Source: Rhodospirillaceae bacterium
Lineage (GTDB): Bacteria > Pseudomonadota > Alphaproteobacteria > Bin65
DNA length: 64,000 nucleotides
NCBI GenBank assembly: GCA_028819475.1
Contig: JAPPLJ010000001.1
Location: forward strand, 32,107-96,106
Direction of reading: 5' to 3'
Shown: positions 1-8,258 of the stretch, piece after piece
How the letters are laid out: the number at the start of each line of letters is the position of its first letter
Position numbering within the stretch: the first letter of the stretch is position 1
The notes under the pieces: model-generated
What the model saw: only the letters and a program-made list of their open reading frames with translations
Database searches by the model: none
Told to the model about the DNA's origin: nothing
Program-made: the position numbers and the translations under genes

Positions 1-2
1 CG

Positions 3-1604
3 ACGCCGATGCATTGCGGCTCGCTGCCGGCCTATGTCAGGGGCATCGAGAGGAAGCATGCCGGCAGCTACCGGCCGGGCGACATCATCCTGCACAACCA
101 CCCCTATTTCGGCGCGTCCCACGCGCCGGATTACGGCGTCCTGATCCCGATCTTTTTCCAGGATATCCACGTCGGCTTCGCCGGCTGCACGGGCCACATG
201 GTCGATATCGGCGGCGCCCATCCGGGATTTTCGGTCGACGTGCCGGATGTCTACGCCGAGGGCAAGCTGATCAACGCCGCCAAGATCTACCGCGAGGGCG
301 AACGCAACGACGCGCTCTGGGACCACATCATCGAGAATGTCCGCACGCCGGAGGCCAATGCCGGCGATATCGAGGCGATGATCGCCTGCTGCCGCCTCGG
401 CGTCCGGCGCTTTACCGAACTGCTCGAACGCTACGGCCTCGATACCGTGATGAGCGCCTGCGAGTCCTGGCTCGACTATGCCGAGACGCGCATGCGGCGG
501 CGGATCCGCGACATTCCCGACGGCGTCTACGAAGCGCCGGGCGGCTGGCTGGAGGACGACGGCAAGAATTTCGGCGTGCCGCTGCCCATTGCGACCCGGG
601 TCGTCGTCGACGGCGAAGACATCTACGTCGATCTTTCCGGCTCGTCGCCGGAGGTCGAGACGGGCTTCAACTGCCCCTTCGAAGGCAGCGTGCTCCCGAC
701 GGTCAATTTCGCCATCCGGACGCTGCTGCTCGACGAGGCCGGCGACGGGGCGGACGTGCCGCAGAACGACGGCATCTTCCGGCCCGTAAAGGTCTATGCG
801 CCGGAGGGCAGCATCTTCAATCCGCGCTTCCCGCGCGGCTGCGAGGCCCGCTTCGCCCAGATCAACCGCATTCCCGACCAGATCCTCCAGGCCTTCGCCG
901 CCGCCATGCCGACCCGGGTGACGGCCGGCAACTCGGCCAGCGTCAGCGCCATCGCCTATGCCGGCGGCAGGCTCGACGACCCGTCGCAATACTGGGTGCT
1001 GATCGAGGTCAACGAGGGGTCCTACGGCGCGCGCTGGGGCAAGGACGGCATCGACGCCATCGACAATCTGATGGCCAACACGCGCAACAACCCGATCGAG
1101 GAGATGGAGCTGAGCGCGCCGGTGGTCTGTGAGCGCTATGAGCTGCGGGGCGAGGCGCCTGCGGCCGGCCGCTGGCGCGGCGGCCTCGGCTCGGTGAAAC
1201 GCTGGCGCTTCCTGGCGCCGACTTCGATCGGATCGACCGGCGATCACCGCTCCGGCGATCCGCCCTGCGGCCTGTTCGGCGGCGCGGACGGGCGGCCAGG
1301 CGCCATGATTCACAACCCGGGCGGCGCCGACGAAGCCGATCTGCCGGCCAAGGTCAGCGGCTACCGGCTGGGCGCCGGCGACACGCTGGAGATCGTCGGC
1401 ATCTGCGGCGCCGGAATGGGCGATCCGCTGGAACGCGATCCGGCCACAGTGGCGGACGATGTCGCCAACGGGCTGGTCGATTGCGCCGAAGCCGGAGCGA
1501 TCTACGGCGTTGCTGTCGGCGCAGACGGAACCCTGGACCGGCCGGCCACCGAACGCCTCCGCCGGCAGCGGCGCAGCGCTTCCGACGAAACCGCAGAAAC
1601 CTGA
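3..1604 (+). CDS. Hydantoinase B / oxoprolinase-family subunit (5'-truncated by window edge)
   Basis: The reading frame is already open at base 3 and reads T-P-M-H-C-G-S-L-P, which matches an internal region of hydantoinase B proteins, so roughly the first 70 residues lie outside the window. Family features seen are HNHPYFGASHAPD near the visible N-terminus, a central GFNCPFEGS segment and a late G-G-x-G-S-V-K-R-W region. Members pair with a HyuA-type ATPase subunit to hydrolyse cyclic amides (hydantoins, 5-oxoproline) or, in the related acetone/acetophenone carboxylases, to carboxylate ketones; the substrate cannot be told here. The last ~40 residues are a low-complexity Arg/Ala-rich tail. 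No HyuA gene follows; the next gene is an unrelated oxygenase. Confidence 0.9.
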   Translation, partial: TPMHCGSLPAYVRGIERKHAGSYRPGDIILHNHPYFGASHAPDYGVLIPIFFQDIHVGFAGCTGHMVDIGGAHPGFSVDVPDVYAEGKLINAAKIYREGERNDALWDHIIENVRTPEANAGDIEAMIACCRLGVRRFTELLERYGLDTVMSACESWLDYAETRMRRRIRDIPDGVYEAPGGWLEDDGKNFGVPLPIATRVVVDGEDIYVDLSGSSPEVETGFNCPFEGSVLPTVNFAIRTLLLDEAGDGADVPQNDGIFRPVKVYAPEGSIFNPRFPRGCEARFAQINRIPDQILQAFAAAMPTRVTAGNSASVSAIAYAGGRLDDPSQYWVLIEVNEGSYGARWGKDGIDAIDNLMANTRNNPIEEMELSAPVVCERYELRGEAPAAGRWRGGLGSVKRWRFLAPTSIGSTGDHRSGDPPCGLFGGADGRPGAMIHNPGGADEADLPAKVSGYRLGAGDTLEIVGICGAGMGDPLERDPATVADDVANGLVDCAEAGAIYGVAVGADGTLDRPATERLRRQRRSASDETAET

Positions 1605-1734
1605 GTCCCGCTGGGCGCCTGCCCGCCGGCAACGCCATGATGCGGGATGCAGTTGTGCCGGAGCCGAAGACCGCCGAACTGCGTATGGCTCAACTCCTCG
1701 CCGGCGGGCGGGGTGGCGCTCCCGCAGCGACAGA

Positions 1735-1825
1735 GCCCGCACCCGGCGCCAGTCCAGGCCGGCGAACAGGGCCTCGAACTGGGCATGGTCCAGGTGCATT
1801 ATGCCGTCGCGCACCGCCGGCGTCG
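1735..1825 (-). pseudogene. IS66-family TnpB-like C-terminal fragment
   Basis: On the minus strand, inside the 463-base gap between the hydantoinase gene and the oxygenase, about 28 codons read DGIMHLDHAQFEALFAGLDW followed by RRV. IS66 accessory protein TnpB characteristically ends in a DG-x-x-x-L-x-x-A-Q-x-x-x-L-x-x-G-x-D-W-R pattern, and this fits it well. Upstream on that strand the homology stops and no start, no other IS66 gene and no terminal inverted repeats were recognised, so this looks like a small relic. The remainder of 1605-2067 shows nothing else I can support. Confidence 0.45.
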
Positions 1826-2067
1826 CGGCGTCGAGGCGGACCGTTACCCTGTCCAGAACCACGTCCAGGCGCGCGCCGGTCGGACCGGGGTCGCGGGGGC
1901 TCCGCTCGCCAGACCGATGCGAGTTCGCCCGGATTCCCGAACGGAGTGCCTCGAGGCCGCTTGCCCGGCGATCCCGTGTTGCGCTAGGTGCGTTGCACGG
2001 CGCCGGACGGCGGGCCGGATGCTCGCGCCCGAGGGACGCGCTGAAGATTCGCCGAGGGGTGCATCGC

Positions 2068-3081
2068 ATGGCCGGAACGCGCCACCCGGAAGAGGTCGGT
2101 CTCGTGCCGACGATCGACATCGGCCCGTTCACTGCCGGGGAGGCGCGCGCACGGGCGGGAGTCGTCGGCGCGGTTCGCGCCGCCTGCGAAGACATCGGCT
2201 TCTTCGTGATGACCGGTCATGGCTTCCCCGAGGAGCTGGCGACGCGGATCTACGATGCATCGCGGGCGTTCTTCGACTTGCCGGCCGAGGAGAAGAGCGC
2301 GGTCGGCGAGACCGGCCCGGTCCTGGGCGGACTGATGCATTTCGCGTTCGGCGAGGAAGCGCTGGCGGCGACCCTCGGCAAGGCGGCCATTGGGGATCTC
2401 AAGGAGACGCTGGACTACGGCCCCGGCTTCTTCGGCGACCGGTGGCCCTCCGACCCGCCGGACCTGGAACCCTCCTGGCGCGCGTACTACGAGGCGATGT
2501 CGGGCCTTGCGGCAACGGTGAGGCGTATCTTCGCCGCCGCACTCGGGCTGGACCCGGACTACTTCGAGGACAGGTTCCAGGGCCACCTCTCCTCGTTGCG
2601 GGTTATCGACTACCCGGAGCCCCTGGCGCCGCCGGCGCCGGGGCAGCTGCGCGCCGGCGCACATTCGGATTACGGCGTGCTGACGATCCTTCGCACCGAA
2701 GACGCACCCGGCGGTCTTCAGGTGCGGACGCGCGACGGACTCTGGAACGGCGTGCCGCACATCCCCGGTGCGTTCGTGGTCAACATCGGCGACGCCATGA
2801 TGCGCTGGACCAACGACCGCTGGATCTCCACCCAGCACCGCGTGGTGAACCCGCCTCCGGTTCCCGGCCAGCCGACCCGGCGCCAGTCGATCGCCTACTT
2901 CCACAACCTGCCGCGCGACACCGTGATCGAGTGCCTGCCGCCATTTCGCGAGGCGGGCGTTGCGCCAAGGTATCCGCCGATCACCTACGGCGAGTACGCC
3001 GAACTCCGTTACCGCCAGGCCCACGGGGACGACAAGCAATTGAAGCAGCCGGGTGCGATACAGGATGCGAGCGTCGGGTGA
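2068..3081 (+). CDS. Isopenicillin-N-synthase-like 2-oxoglutarate/Fe(II) oxygenase
   Basis: A 337-residue protein of the non-haem iron oxygenase family. The N-terminal DIOX_N-like part (VPTIDIGPFTAGEARAR ... DIGFFVMTGHGFPEELA) is followed by the jelly-roll catalytic domain. Iron ligands are visible as H-S-D in GAHSDYGVLTIL and the distal His in STQHRVVNPP; the co-substrate-binding Arg-x-Ser is in RRQSIAYFHN. Such enzymes oxidise small molecules at the expense of 2-oxoglutarate and O2 in the cytoplasm, but the substrate is not predictable. The frame is open further upstream; ATG 2068 is chosen because family homology begins just after it. It stands alone, with non-coding DNA on both sides. Confidence 0.85.
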   Translation: MAGTRHPEEVGLVPTIDIGPFTAGEARARAGVVGAVRAACEDIGFFVMTGHGFPEELATRIYDASRAFFDLPAEEKSAVGETGPVLGGLMHFAFGEEALAATLGKAAIGDLKETLDYGPGFFGDRWPSDPPDLEPSWRAYYEAMSGLAATVRRIFAAALGLDPDYFEDRFQGHLSSLRVIDYPEPLAPPAPGQLRAGAHSDYGVLTILRTEDAPGGLQVRTRDGLWNGVPHIPGAFVVNIGDAMMRWTNDRWISTQHRVVNPPPVPGQPTRRQSIAYFHNLPRDTVIECLPPFREAGVAPRYPPITYGEYAELRYRQAHGDDKQLKQPGAIQDASVG

Positions 3082-3272
3082 AGGCCTCAGCATGCGCAGC
3101 GCCATGGCGCCGTCGGTTGGCCTTGCTGCGGCGCTTCACGGGCCGCGGCCGGTTAGGCGACGGCGGCGGCCCTGCCGCCTCGCCGATCATCGGCAGCCCC
3201 TCGCCGACCGGCAGGCCGCCGCTGGCATAGGAGTGGCGCAGGGATGGTCGAGCCCGAACGGGGAAGTCCCGG

Positions 3273-3527
3273 TTACGGAATCAGTTTGATGGCGGCGACG
3301 ATCAATCCGCCGATGACGGCGGTCCAACTCAACGTCCACACTTTGACACTGGCGATTTCGGCTCTGAGATCGGCCTTTGTGATGTCCAGATCGGTCTTTG
3401 CAGCCAGCTCGCCACGCCCCGCTTCCGCCGCAGCGTGCAATTGCGCCGCAGCCGCCTTGGCCTGCTTCGGCGTGAATCCGGCAGTCTCAAGCGCCGTGGC
3501 GGCGGTCAGGGTATCGAAAATCGCCAT
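3273..3527 (-). CDS. Small coiled-coil/membrane-anchored protein (DUF1640-like)
   Basis: An 84-residue protein beginning MAIFDTLTAATALETAGFTP. The first half contains the pattern seen in DUF1640/CCDC90-type bacterial proteins: a short 'L-x-x-A-G-F-x-x-x-Q-A' start, an Ala-rich helix, then 'TKADL-x-A-E' repeats (DLDITKADLRAEIASVKVW). The last 20 or so residues are a hydrophobic segment (WTAVIGGLIVAAIKLIP) fitting one C-terminal membrane helix. Function is unknown; comparable proteins are common and often orphan in proteobacteria. It lies 122 bases downstream of the carboxyltransferase gene on the same strand but has no strong ribosome binding site of its own. Confidence 0.6.
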   Translation of the reverse strand: MAIFDTLTAATALETAGFTPKQAKAAAAQLHAAAEAGRGELAAKTDLDITKADLRAEIASVKVWTLSWTAVIGGLIVAAIKLIP

Positions 3528-3649
3528 CCGCAAGATATAGAACCAGCGGGAACGAAGCCGCAGCACTTTTCGGTTCCGGCCTGGTGCGGCTGCCGGCGGT
3601 TCGCGAGAGACCGCCGGCGCCATACGACCTTGCCTGCCGGACCCGCGCC

Positions 3650-5257
3650 CTACATCCGGAACACGCCGAAGCGCGTGTCTTCGACCGGCGCGTTCAGGGC
3701 GGCGGAGAGCGCCAGCGCCAGCGTCATCCGCGTATCGGCCGGATCGATCACCCCGTCGTCCCAGAGCCGCGCCGAGGCGTAATAGGGATGGCCCTGGCGC
3801 TCGTACTGTTCGCGGATCGGCGCCTTGAAGGCGTCCTCCTCCTCGTCGGTCCAGGCGCCGCCGCCGGCCTCGATGGCGTCGCGCCGGATGGTCGAGAGCA
3901 CGCTCGCCGCCTGCTCGCCGCCCATGATCGAGATGCGCCCGTTCGGCCACATCCAGAGGAACCGGGGCGAATAGGCCCGGCCGCACATGCCGTAATTGCC
4001 TGCGCCGTAGCTGCCGCCGACGATCAGGGTGAATTTCGGCACCTTCGTCGTCGCGACCGCGGTCACCATCTTGGCGCCGTCCTTGGCGATTCCGCCGGCC
4101 TCGTATTTCTTTCCGACCATGAAGCCGGCGATATTCTGCAGGAAAATCAGGGGGATGCCGCGCTGGCTGCACAGTTCGATGAAATGCGCGGCCTTCAACG
4201 CCTCCTCGGAATAGAGGATACCGTTGTTGGCGACGATACCGGCCGGATAGCCCCAGATCCGGGCGAAACCGCAGACCAGCTGCGTGCCGTAGAGCTGCTT
4301 GAATTCGTCGAGGTCGCTGCCGTCGACGATCCGGGCGATGACCTCGCGTATCTCGTAGGGTTTCTTCACGTCGTCCGGGATCAGGCCATACAGCTCCTCA
4401 GGATCGTAGAGCGGCTCGGCGGGCGCGCCGAGCGTCGTCGTCAGCGGCTTGGGCATGTTCAGGTCGGCCACGATGCGCCGCGCCATGGCGAGCGCATGAT
4501 GGTCGTCGAGCGCGTAATAGTCGGTGACGCCGGAGGTCCGGGAATGGACGTCGGCGCCGCCCAGCTCCTCGGCGCTGACGACCTCGCCGGTCGCCGCCTT
4601 GACCAGCGGCGGCCCGCCGAGAAAGATCGTGCCCTGCTCCTTCACGATGATGGCCTGGTCCGACATTGCCGGCTGGTACGCGCCGCCCGCGGTGCAGGAG
4701 CCCATGACCACCGCGATCTGCGGGATGCCGAGCGCCGACATGTTGGCCTGGTTGTAGAAGATGCGCCCGAAATGGTCGCGGTCGGGAAAGACCTCGTCCT
4801 GGGTCGGCAGGTTGCCGCCGCCGGAATCGACCAGATAGAGGCAGGGCAGCCGGTTCTGGATCGCGATCTCCTGGGCCCGGACATGCTTCTTGACCGTGAT
4901 CGGGTGATAGCTGCCGCCCTTCACCGTGGCGTCGTTGCAGACGATGACGCATTCCCGGCCCGAGACCCGGCCGATCCCGGTGACGATCCCGGCCGACGGC
5001 ACGTCGCCGCCATACATGCCGTGGGCGGCGAGCTGGCTGAATTCCAGAAACGGCGAGCCGGGATCGGTCAGGGTGCGCACCCGGTCCCGCGGCAGGAGCT
5101 TGCCGCGCGCCAGGTGGCGCTCGCGGGCGCGCTCCGGCCCGCCCCGCTTGACCGCGGCCACGGTCTCGCGCAGGTCGGCGACCAGCGCCCGGTTGTGCGC
5201 GTCGTTCGCGCGGAACTGCGCGGTTCGGGTGTTGAGGTTGGAACGGATAACCGCCAC
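3650..5257 (-). CDS. mccB: Methylcrotonoyl-CoA carboxylase-type carboxyltransferase (beta) subunit
   Basis: A 535-residue acyl-CoA carboxylase beta subunit with duplicated crotonase-like halves. The order of motifs is that of MCC beta: GKLLPRDRV near residue 50, [69 protein letters not shown], then [19 protein letters not shown] and [19 protein letters not shown] in the C-terminal half. With a biotin-carrying alpha subunit it carboxylates 3-methylcrotonyl-CoA in leucine breakdown; related substrates such as geranyl-CoA cannot be excluded. The start is a GTG. The alpha subunit is not in this window, which is unusual because mccA normally adjoins mccB. The acyl-CoA dehydrogenase at 8.3-9.4 kb could serve the same pathway but is not in the same operon. 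Confidence 0.9.
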   Translation of the reverse strand: MAVIRSNLNTRTAQFRANDAHNRALVADLRETVAAVKRGGPERARERHLARGKLLPRDRVRTLTDPGSPFLEFSQLAAHGMYGGDVPSAGIVTGIGRVSGRECVIVCNDATVKGGSYHPITVKKHVRAQEIAIQNRLPCLYLVDSGGGNLPTQDEVFPDRDHFGRIFYNQANMSALGIPQIAVVMGSCTAGGAYQPAMSDQAIIVKEQGTIFLGGPPLVKAATGEVVSAEELGGADVHSRTSGVTDYYALDDHHALAMARRIVADLNMPKPLTTTLGAPAEPLYDPEELYGLIPDDVKKPYEIREVIARIVDGSDLDEFKQLYGTQLVCGFARIWGYPAGIVANNGILYSEEALKAAHFIELCSQRGIPLIFLQNIAGFMVGKKYEAGGIAKDGAKMVTAVATTKVPKFTLIVGGSYGAGNYGMCGRAYSPRFLWMWPNGRISIMGGEQAASVLSTIRRDAIEAGGGAWTDEEEDAFKAPIREQYERQGHPYYASARLWDDGVIDPADTRMTLALALSAALNAPVEDTRFGVFRM

Positions 5258-5334
5258 GGCGCCGGCCCGGCCAGAAGAAGACGGCCCGTTTTAGAACAGC
5301 TCCCCCGCCGGCGGTAGCGGCGAATGCGGACGAT

Positions 5335-5393
5335 CCTTCAAGACGGGCCTTCAAGACGGGCCTTCGAGACGGGCCTTCGAGACGGGCGTTTCG
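5335..5393. repeat. 13-bp tandem repeat leading into a dispersed palindromic sequence
   Basis: About four head-to-tail copies of a 13-base unit (agacgggccttcR) occupy 5335-5388 just upstream of the carboxyltransferase gene start (on the other strand). The last unit continues into CCTTCGAGACGGGCGTTTCG (5374-5393). That same 20 bases occurs in inverted orientation at 9561-9580, so the tandem array appears to be grown from a dispersed repeat family member. Confidence 0.75.
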
Positions 5394-5537
5394 CCGTCAC
5401 CCGCCCTTCTTTCACCGTCGTCCCGACCCAAACGTCCCCAACCCATTGTCCCGGCCGGCCGTCCCCCTCATCGTCATCCCGACCGAAGCGGCCGTCGCCG
5501 CCCTTCCCAACCCGTCATCCCGGCCGGGCTCCCCTCC

Positions 5538-5687
5538 CCGTCATCCCGACCGAGCGGAGCGAGCGGAGGGATCCCGGCTCGAACTCAACGAACGGAACCC
5601 CGAGGTCTGCGACGGGATTCCTCCCCTTCGACTTCGCTCAGGGCAGGCTACTACGCGGACTGGCGTCCGCTCCGGTCGGAATGACGG
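5538..5687. repeat. Dispersed palindromic intergenic element, copy A
   Basis: A ~150-base element bounded by imperfect inverted ends: CCGTCATCCCGACCG (5538-5552) and CGGTCGGAATGACGG (5673-5687), 14 of 15 bases complementary. The interior contains ccccttcgacttcgctcagg and the following gcaggct (5623-5649), nearly identical to 6852-6878 in copy B. Partial half-copies (tcatcccgaccgaagcgg, tcatcccggccggg) precede it between about 5405 and 5537. No protein is encoded. It looks like a REP/MITE-like element. Confidence 0.7.
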
Positions 5688-5717
5688 ATGGGGTTTGTCG
5701 GGGCAGAGGAAAAATTG

Positions 5718-5746
5718 TTGATTATCATGTTTTTTTCCTATATCTT
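5718..5746 (+). promoter_or_regulatory. Candidate sigma-70-type promoter for the small-terminase-like gene
   Basis: TTGATT (5718-5723), a 17-base spacer and TATCTT (5741-5746) lie in a conspicuously AT-rich patch within otherwise >65% GC DNA, 37 bases before the ATG at 5783. A good ribosome binding site (aaggaa, 5770-5775) follows. Confidence 0.45.
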
Positions 5747-5782
5747 CAAAAGGAACATTTATCGAACATAAGGAAGCCCGCC

Positions 5783-6724
5783 ATGTCCCGGCCCTTGTCC
5801 GACAACCCGGCCGAAACCGCGCCGAAGTCTCCGCCCGCGCCGCCCCCTGCGCCGCCCCTCACCCTGCGCCATGAGGAGTTCTGCCGCCACTATGCCGCGA
5901 CCGGCAACGCCGCCGGGGCGGCGCGGGATGCCGGCTATGCCGCGGGCTCGGCGCGTCAGACCGGGCACGACCTGCTGGAGCGGCCGGCGGTGGCCGCACG
6001 GGTGCGCGCCATCCGGCAGGCCTGGCGGGCGGTCGAACGCGAAGAGGCGCAGATCCTGCTCGGCCGGCTCGAGCAGGCCTGGGACGCGGCGGTCGAGAAG
6101 GGCTCGGCGTCGCTCATGCTTAGGGTCATCAGGTTGCAGGCCGAACTGTCCGGCCTCGACCGGCGCAGCGCCCAGCGGCGCGCCGGCCTGTGGCCCCTGC
6201 CCGGAGAGGAGGCGGGAGAGCAGGCGGGAGAACCGGCGGAAGAGAGGCCGGTTGACGGGGCCGAAGGCCCCATCGCCGAGGCGGTGCGCCGGGGCCGGCA
6301 CCGGACCGAGCGGGCCCTCGCCGCCCACCGGGCGAGCCGCAGGGCGCTGGAGCGGCACACGGATTTCGACGAGGCGGCCTGGCTGGCGACGGCCCAGCGC
6401 CTGCACGCCACCGTCGAGGAGCGCCGGCCCCGCACTCCGGTTCGGATGGACCGCAGGCCGGCGCCCGCGATGACGAATCCTGACAATTCCTTACACGGGG
6501 CCGTACACGGGGCCGCGGACGCGCCGATGCCGGACAGCGCACCGGGCGGCCCGCCCCCGACAAATCCTGACATATCCTTACACCGGGCCGGCCTGCTGCC
6601 GGCGGCGGCGGAGGACCGCGCCCGCGGGCCGGCCGGCGTACCCGTCGCGCCCGACAGGCCGTTCTTCCCGTTCTTCACTGACGCGGACAGGGACCGGACC
6701 ATGACGGAACATGACGAATCCTGA
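5783..6724 (+). CDS. Orphan phage terminase small subunit-like protein
   Basis: A 313-residue protein. After a Pro/Ala-rich leader, residues ~28-85 (LTLRHEEFCRHYAATGNAAG, then AARDAGYAAGSARQTGHDLL and E-R-P-A-V-A-A-R-V) match the DNA-binding N-terminal domain of small terminases (Terminase_2-like: 'LT-x-x-Q-E-x-F-C-x-x-Y ... N-A-x-x-A-A-x-x-A-G-Y'). The middle is helical and charged; the C-terminal third is Pro/Gly-rich and encodes repeated N-P-D-N/I-S-L-H motifs. The start at 5783 is fixed by the upstream aaggaa and by homology. No large terminase, portal or capsid gene is nearby, so this is not an intact prophage. Palindromic elements flank it on both sides. Confidence 0.7.
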   Translation: MSRPLSDNPAETAPKSPPAPPPAPPLTLRHEEFCRHYAATGNAAGAARDAGYAAGSARQTGHDLLERPAVAARVRAIRQAWRAVEREEAQILLGRLEQAWDAAVEKGSASLMLRVIRLQAELSGLDRRSAQRRAGLWPLPGEEAGEQAGEPAEERPVDGAEGPIAEAVRRGRHRTERALAAHRASRRALERHTDFDEAAWLATAQRLHATVEERRPRTPVRMDRRPAPAMTNPDNSLHGAVHGAADAPMPDSAPGGPPPTNPDISLHRAGLLPAAAEDRARGPAGVPVAPDRPFFPFFTDADRDRTMTEHDES

Positions 6725-6737
6725 CATATCCTGACAC
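6471..6737 (+). repeat. Three direct repeats in the 3' end of the small-terminase-like gene
   Basis: Three 26-base copies of a non-tandem motif, consensus tgacRaatcctgacaWaTcc followed by tKacac, lie at 6471-6496, 6558-6583 and 6712-6737. The third covers the gene's own stop codon and continues past it, so conservation there cannot be explained by protein coding. Spacing is 87 and 154 bases. Each contains the hexamer pair cctgaca / tcctKaca. Confidence 0.75.
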
Positions 6738-6754
6738 CCGCACGACTCTCTCCC

Positions 6755-6907
6755 CCGTCATTTCGACCGAACGAAGTGAGTGGAGAAATCTTTCCGGTTC
6801 AGCGCTTCGGACGTTGCACCGCGCCGGAACGATATCTCCGCTCCGCCCCGGCCCCTTCGAATTCGCTCAGGGCAGGCTCCGGGCCGGGGCTCCGGTCGAT
6901 ATGACGG
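6755..6907. repeat. Dispersed palindromic intergenic element, copy B
   Basis: Inverted ends CGTCATTTCGACCG (6756-6769) and CGGTCGATATGACG (6893-6906), 13 of 14 complementary, enclose an interior segment (6852-6878) matching copy A at 26 of 27 positions. It ends 36 bases from the MFS gene's stop codon on the minus strand, so it may act as a transcriptional hairpin there. Confidence 0.7.
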
Positions 6908-6942
6908 AGCAGGGAACGGAGGGCGGGGCGCACAGCACCCCC

Positions 6943-8163
6943 TTACGCCTTCGCGGCGGCCTCGCGCTGGGACAGCATCATGAGCCAGACGGTGGCGGCG
7001 AGCACGATCAGCAGCAGCGGCAACGTGCCGATCGCCAGGTTCTGCCAGCCGTAAAGCTGCAGGGTCACGCCGGAGAAGAAGGTCGCCGTGGCGACGAAGC
7101 CGAACACCAGGAATTCGTTGAGCGCCTGGGTCTTGGCGCGCTCGGCGAGCGTGTAGGTCTCGGTCAGCAGGGTCGTCGCGCCGGTGTAGAGGAAGTTCCA
7201 GCCGACGCCGAGCAGCAGCAGCGCGACCAGGAAATTCTCGAACGCGATGTCGGCCATCGCGATGGCGAGGCAGGCGACGTTGAGCAGCCCGCCGGCCAGC
7301 ATGATGCGCTGGGGGCCGTAGCGCTTGATGAGATGGCCGGTGAAGAAGGCGGGGACATACATGCCCAGCACGTGCCACTGGATGACATGGGTCGCCTCGC
7401 CGAAGGTCAGGCCGCACATCTCCATCGCCTTGGGCGTCACCGACATCAGCAGCACCATGACGCCGTAGCCGATCACGCCGCCGGCGACGGCGAGCATGAA
7501 TTTCGGCTGGCGGGCGATCTCGGCGAGCGGCCGGCCGCCGCGCAGGGCCATTCTGGGCGGCCGGGGGATCTGCACGGTGAGCAGGATCAGCATGATCGTC
7601 GCCTGGATGCAGACGACGCCGACATAGGCTCCGGCGTAGGTCACCGGCGCCAGCCAGTCGACCGAATAGCGCGCCAGGGTCGGGCCGACGATCGCCGCGA
7701 CAACGCCGCCGGCCAGGACCAGCGAAATCGCCCGGCTGCGGAACGAATCCGGCACCACTTCCGCCGCCGCGAAGCGGTAGTACCACTGGAAGCCGGTGGC
7801 GAAGCCGACCACCAGGCTGGCGACGCAGAACAGGGCAAAGCTGCCCTCGTAGACCGCCAGCAGGGACAGGCCGGCGCCGATCGTCATGGCGGTCACGGCC
7901 AGCAGGAAGCCGTTGCGCCGGCCGATCCGCGCCATGATGAAGGACGCGGGAATGGTAAAGAAGGCCGAGGCGTACCACTGGATCGCGATGGGCAGCGCGA
8001 GCAGCGCCTTGTTCTCCGCCAGGCTGGCCCCGACCAGCGCCGACACCGTGATCAGCAGCATCATCGACGTGCTGGTCAGCGCCCAGCAGACGAACAGCAG
8101 GGCGATGTTGCGCTTATAATGCGGAAAGTCGGCGGCGCCGGAAGCGGCGGGCGGTGCGGACAA
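6943..8163 (-). CDS. Major facilitator superfamily transporter
   Basis: A 406-residue, 12-helix integral membrane protein. The MFS loop 2-3 signature is present as MARIGRRNGFLLAV near residue 80; other hydrophobic spans run through the length, with a central charged loop (RPPRMALRGGRPLAEIARQ). The second half contains the repeat of the loop signature (GHLIKRYGPQRIMLAGG). It should move a small solute by proton coupling across the inner membrane; the substrate is not deducible. The gene stands alone, 95 bases upstream of nothing but the end of the acyl-CoA dehydrogenase gene on the same strand. Confidence 0.9.
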   Translation of the reverse strand: MSAPPAASGAADFPHYKRNIALLFVCWALTSTSMMLLITVSALVGASLAENKALLALPIAIQWYASAFFTIPASFIMARIGRRNGFLLAVTAMTIGAGLSLLAVYEGSFALFCVASLVVGFATGFQWYYRFAAAEVVPDSFRSRAISLVLAGGVVAAIVGPTLARYSVDWLAPVTYAGAYVGVVCIQATIMLILLTVQIPRPPRMALRGGRPLAEIARQPKFMLAVAGGVIGYGVMVLLMSVTPKAMEMCGLTFGEATHVIQWHVLGMYVPAFFTGHLIKRYGPQRIMLAGGLLNVACLAIAMADIAFENFLVALLLLGVGWNFLYTGATTLLTETYTLAERAKTQALNEFLVFGFVATATFFSGVTLQLYGWQNLAIGTLPLLLIVLAATVWLMMLSQREAAAKA

Positions 8164-8258
8164 GGCGCGCTCCGGACGGAAACGGGGACCGGCCTCGCTC
8201 TAACATGGACGGCCCGGCCGCGCCATGCGGCCCGCGCAACCGGGCTGTGCTCTTTCGA

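Noticed and set aside
5335..5393. Possible CRISPR array
   Set aside because: Units are contiguous 13-base tandem copies without spacers, and no cas genes are present.
5783..6724. A prophage around the small-terminase-like gene
   Set aside because: Neighbours on both sides are ordinary metabolic genes; no large terminase, portal, capsid or integrase is present.
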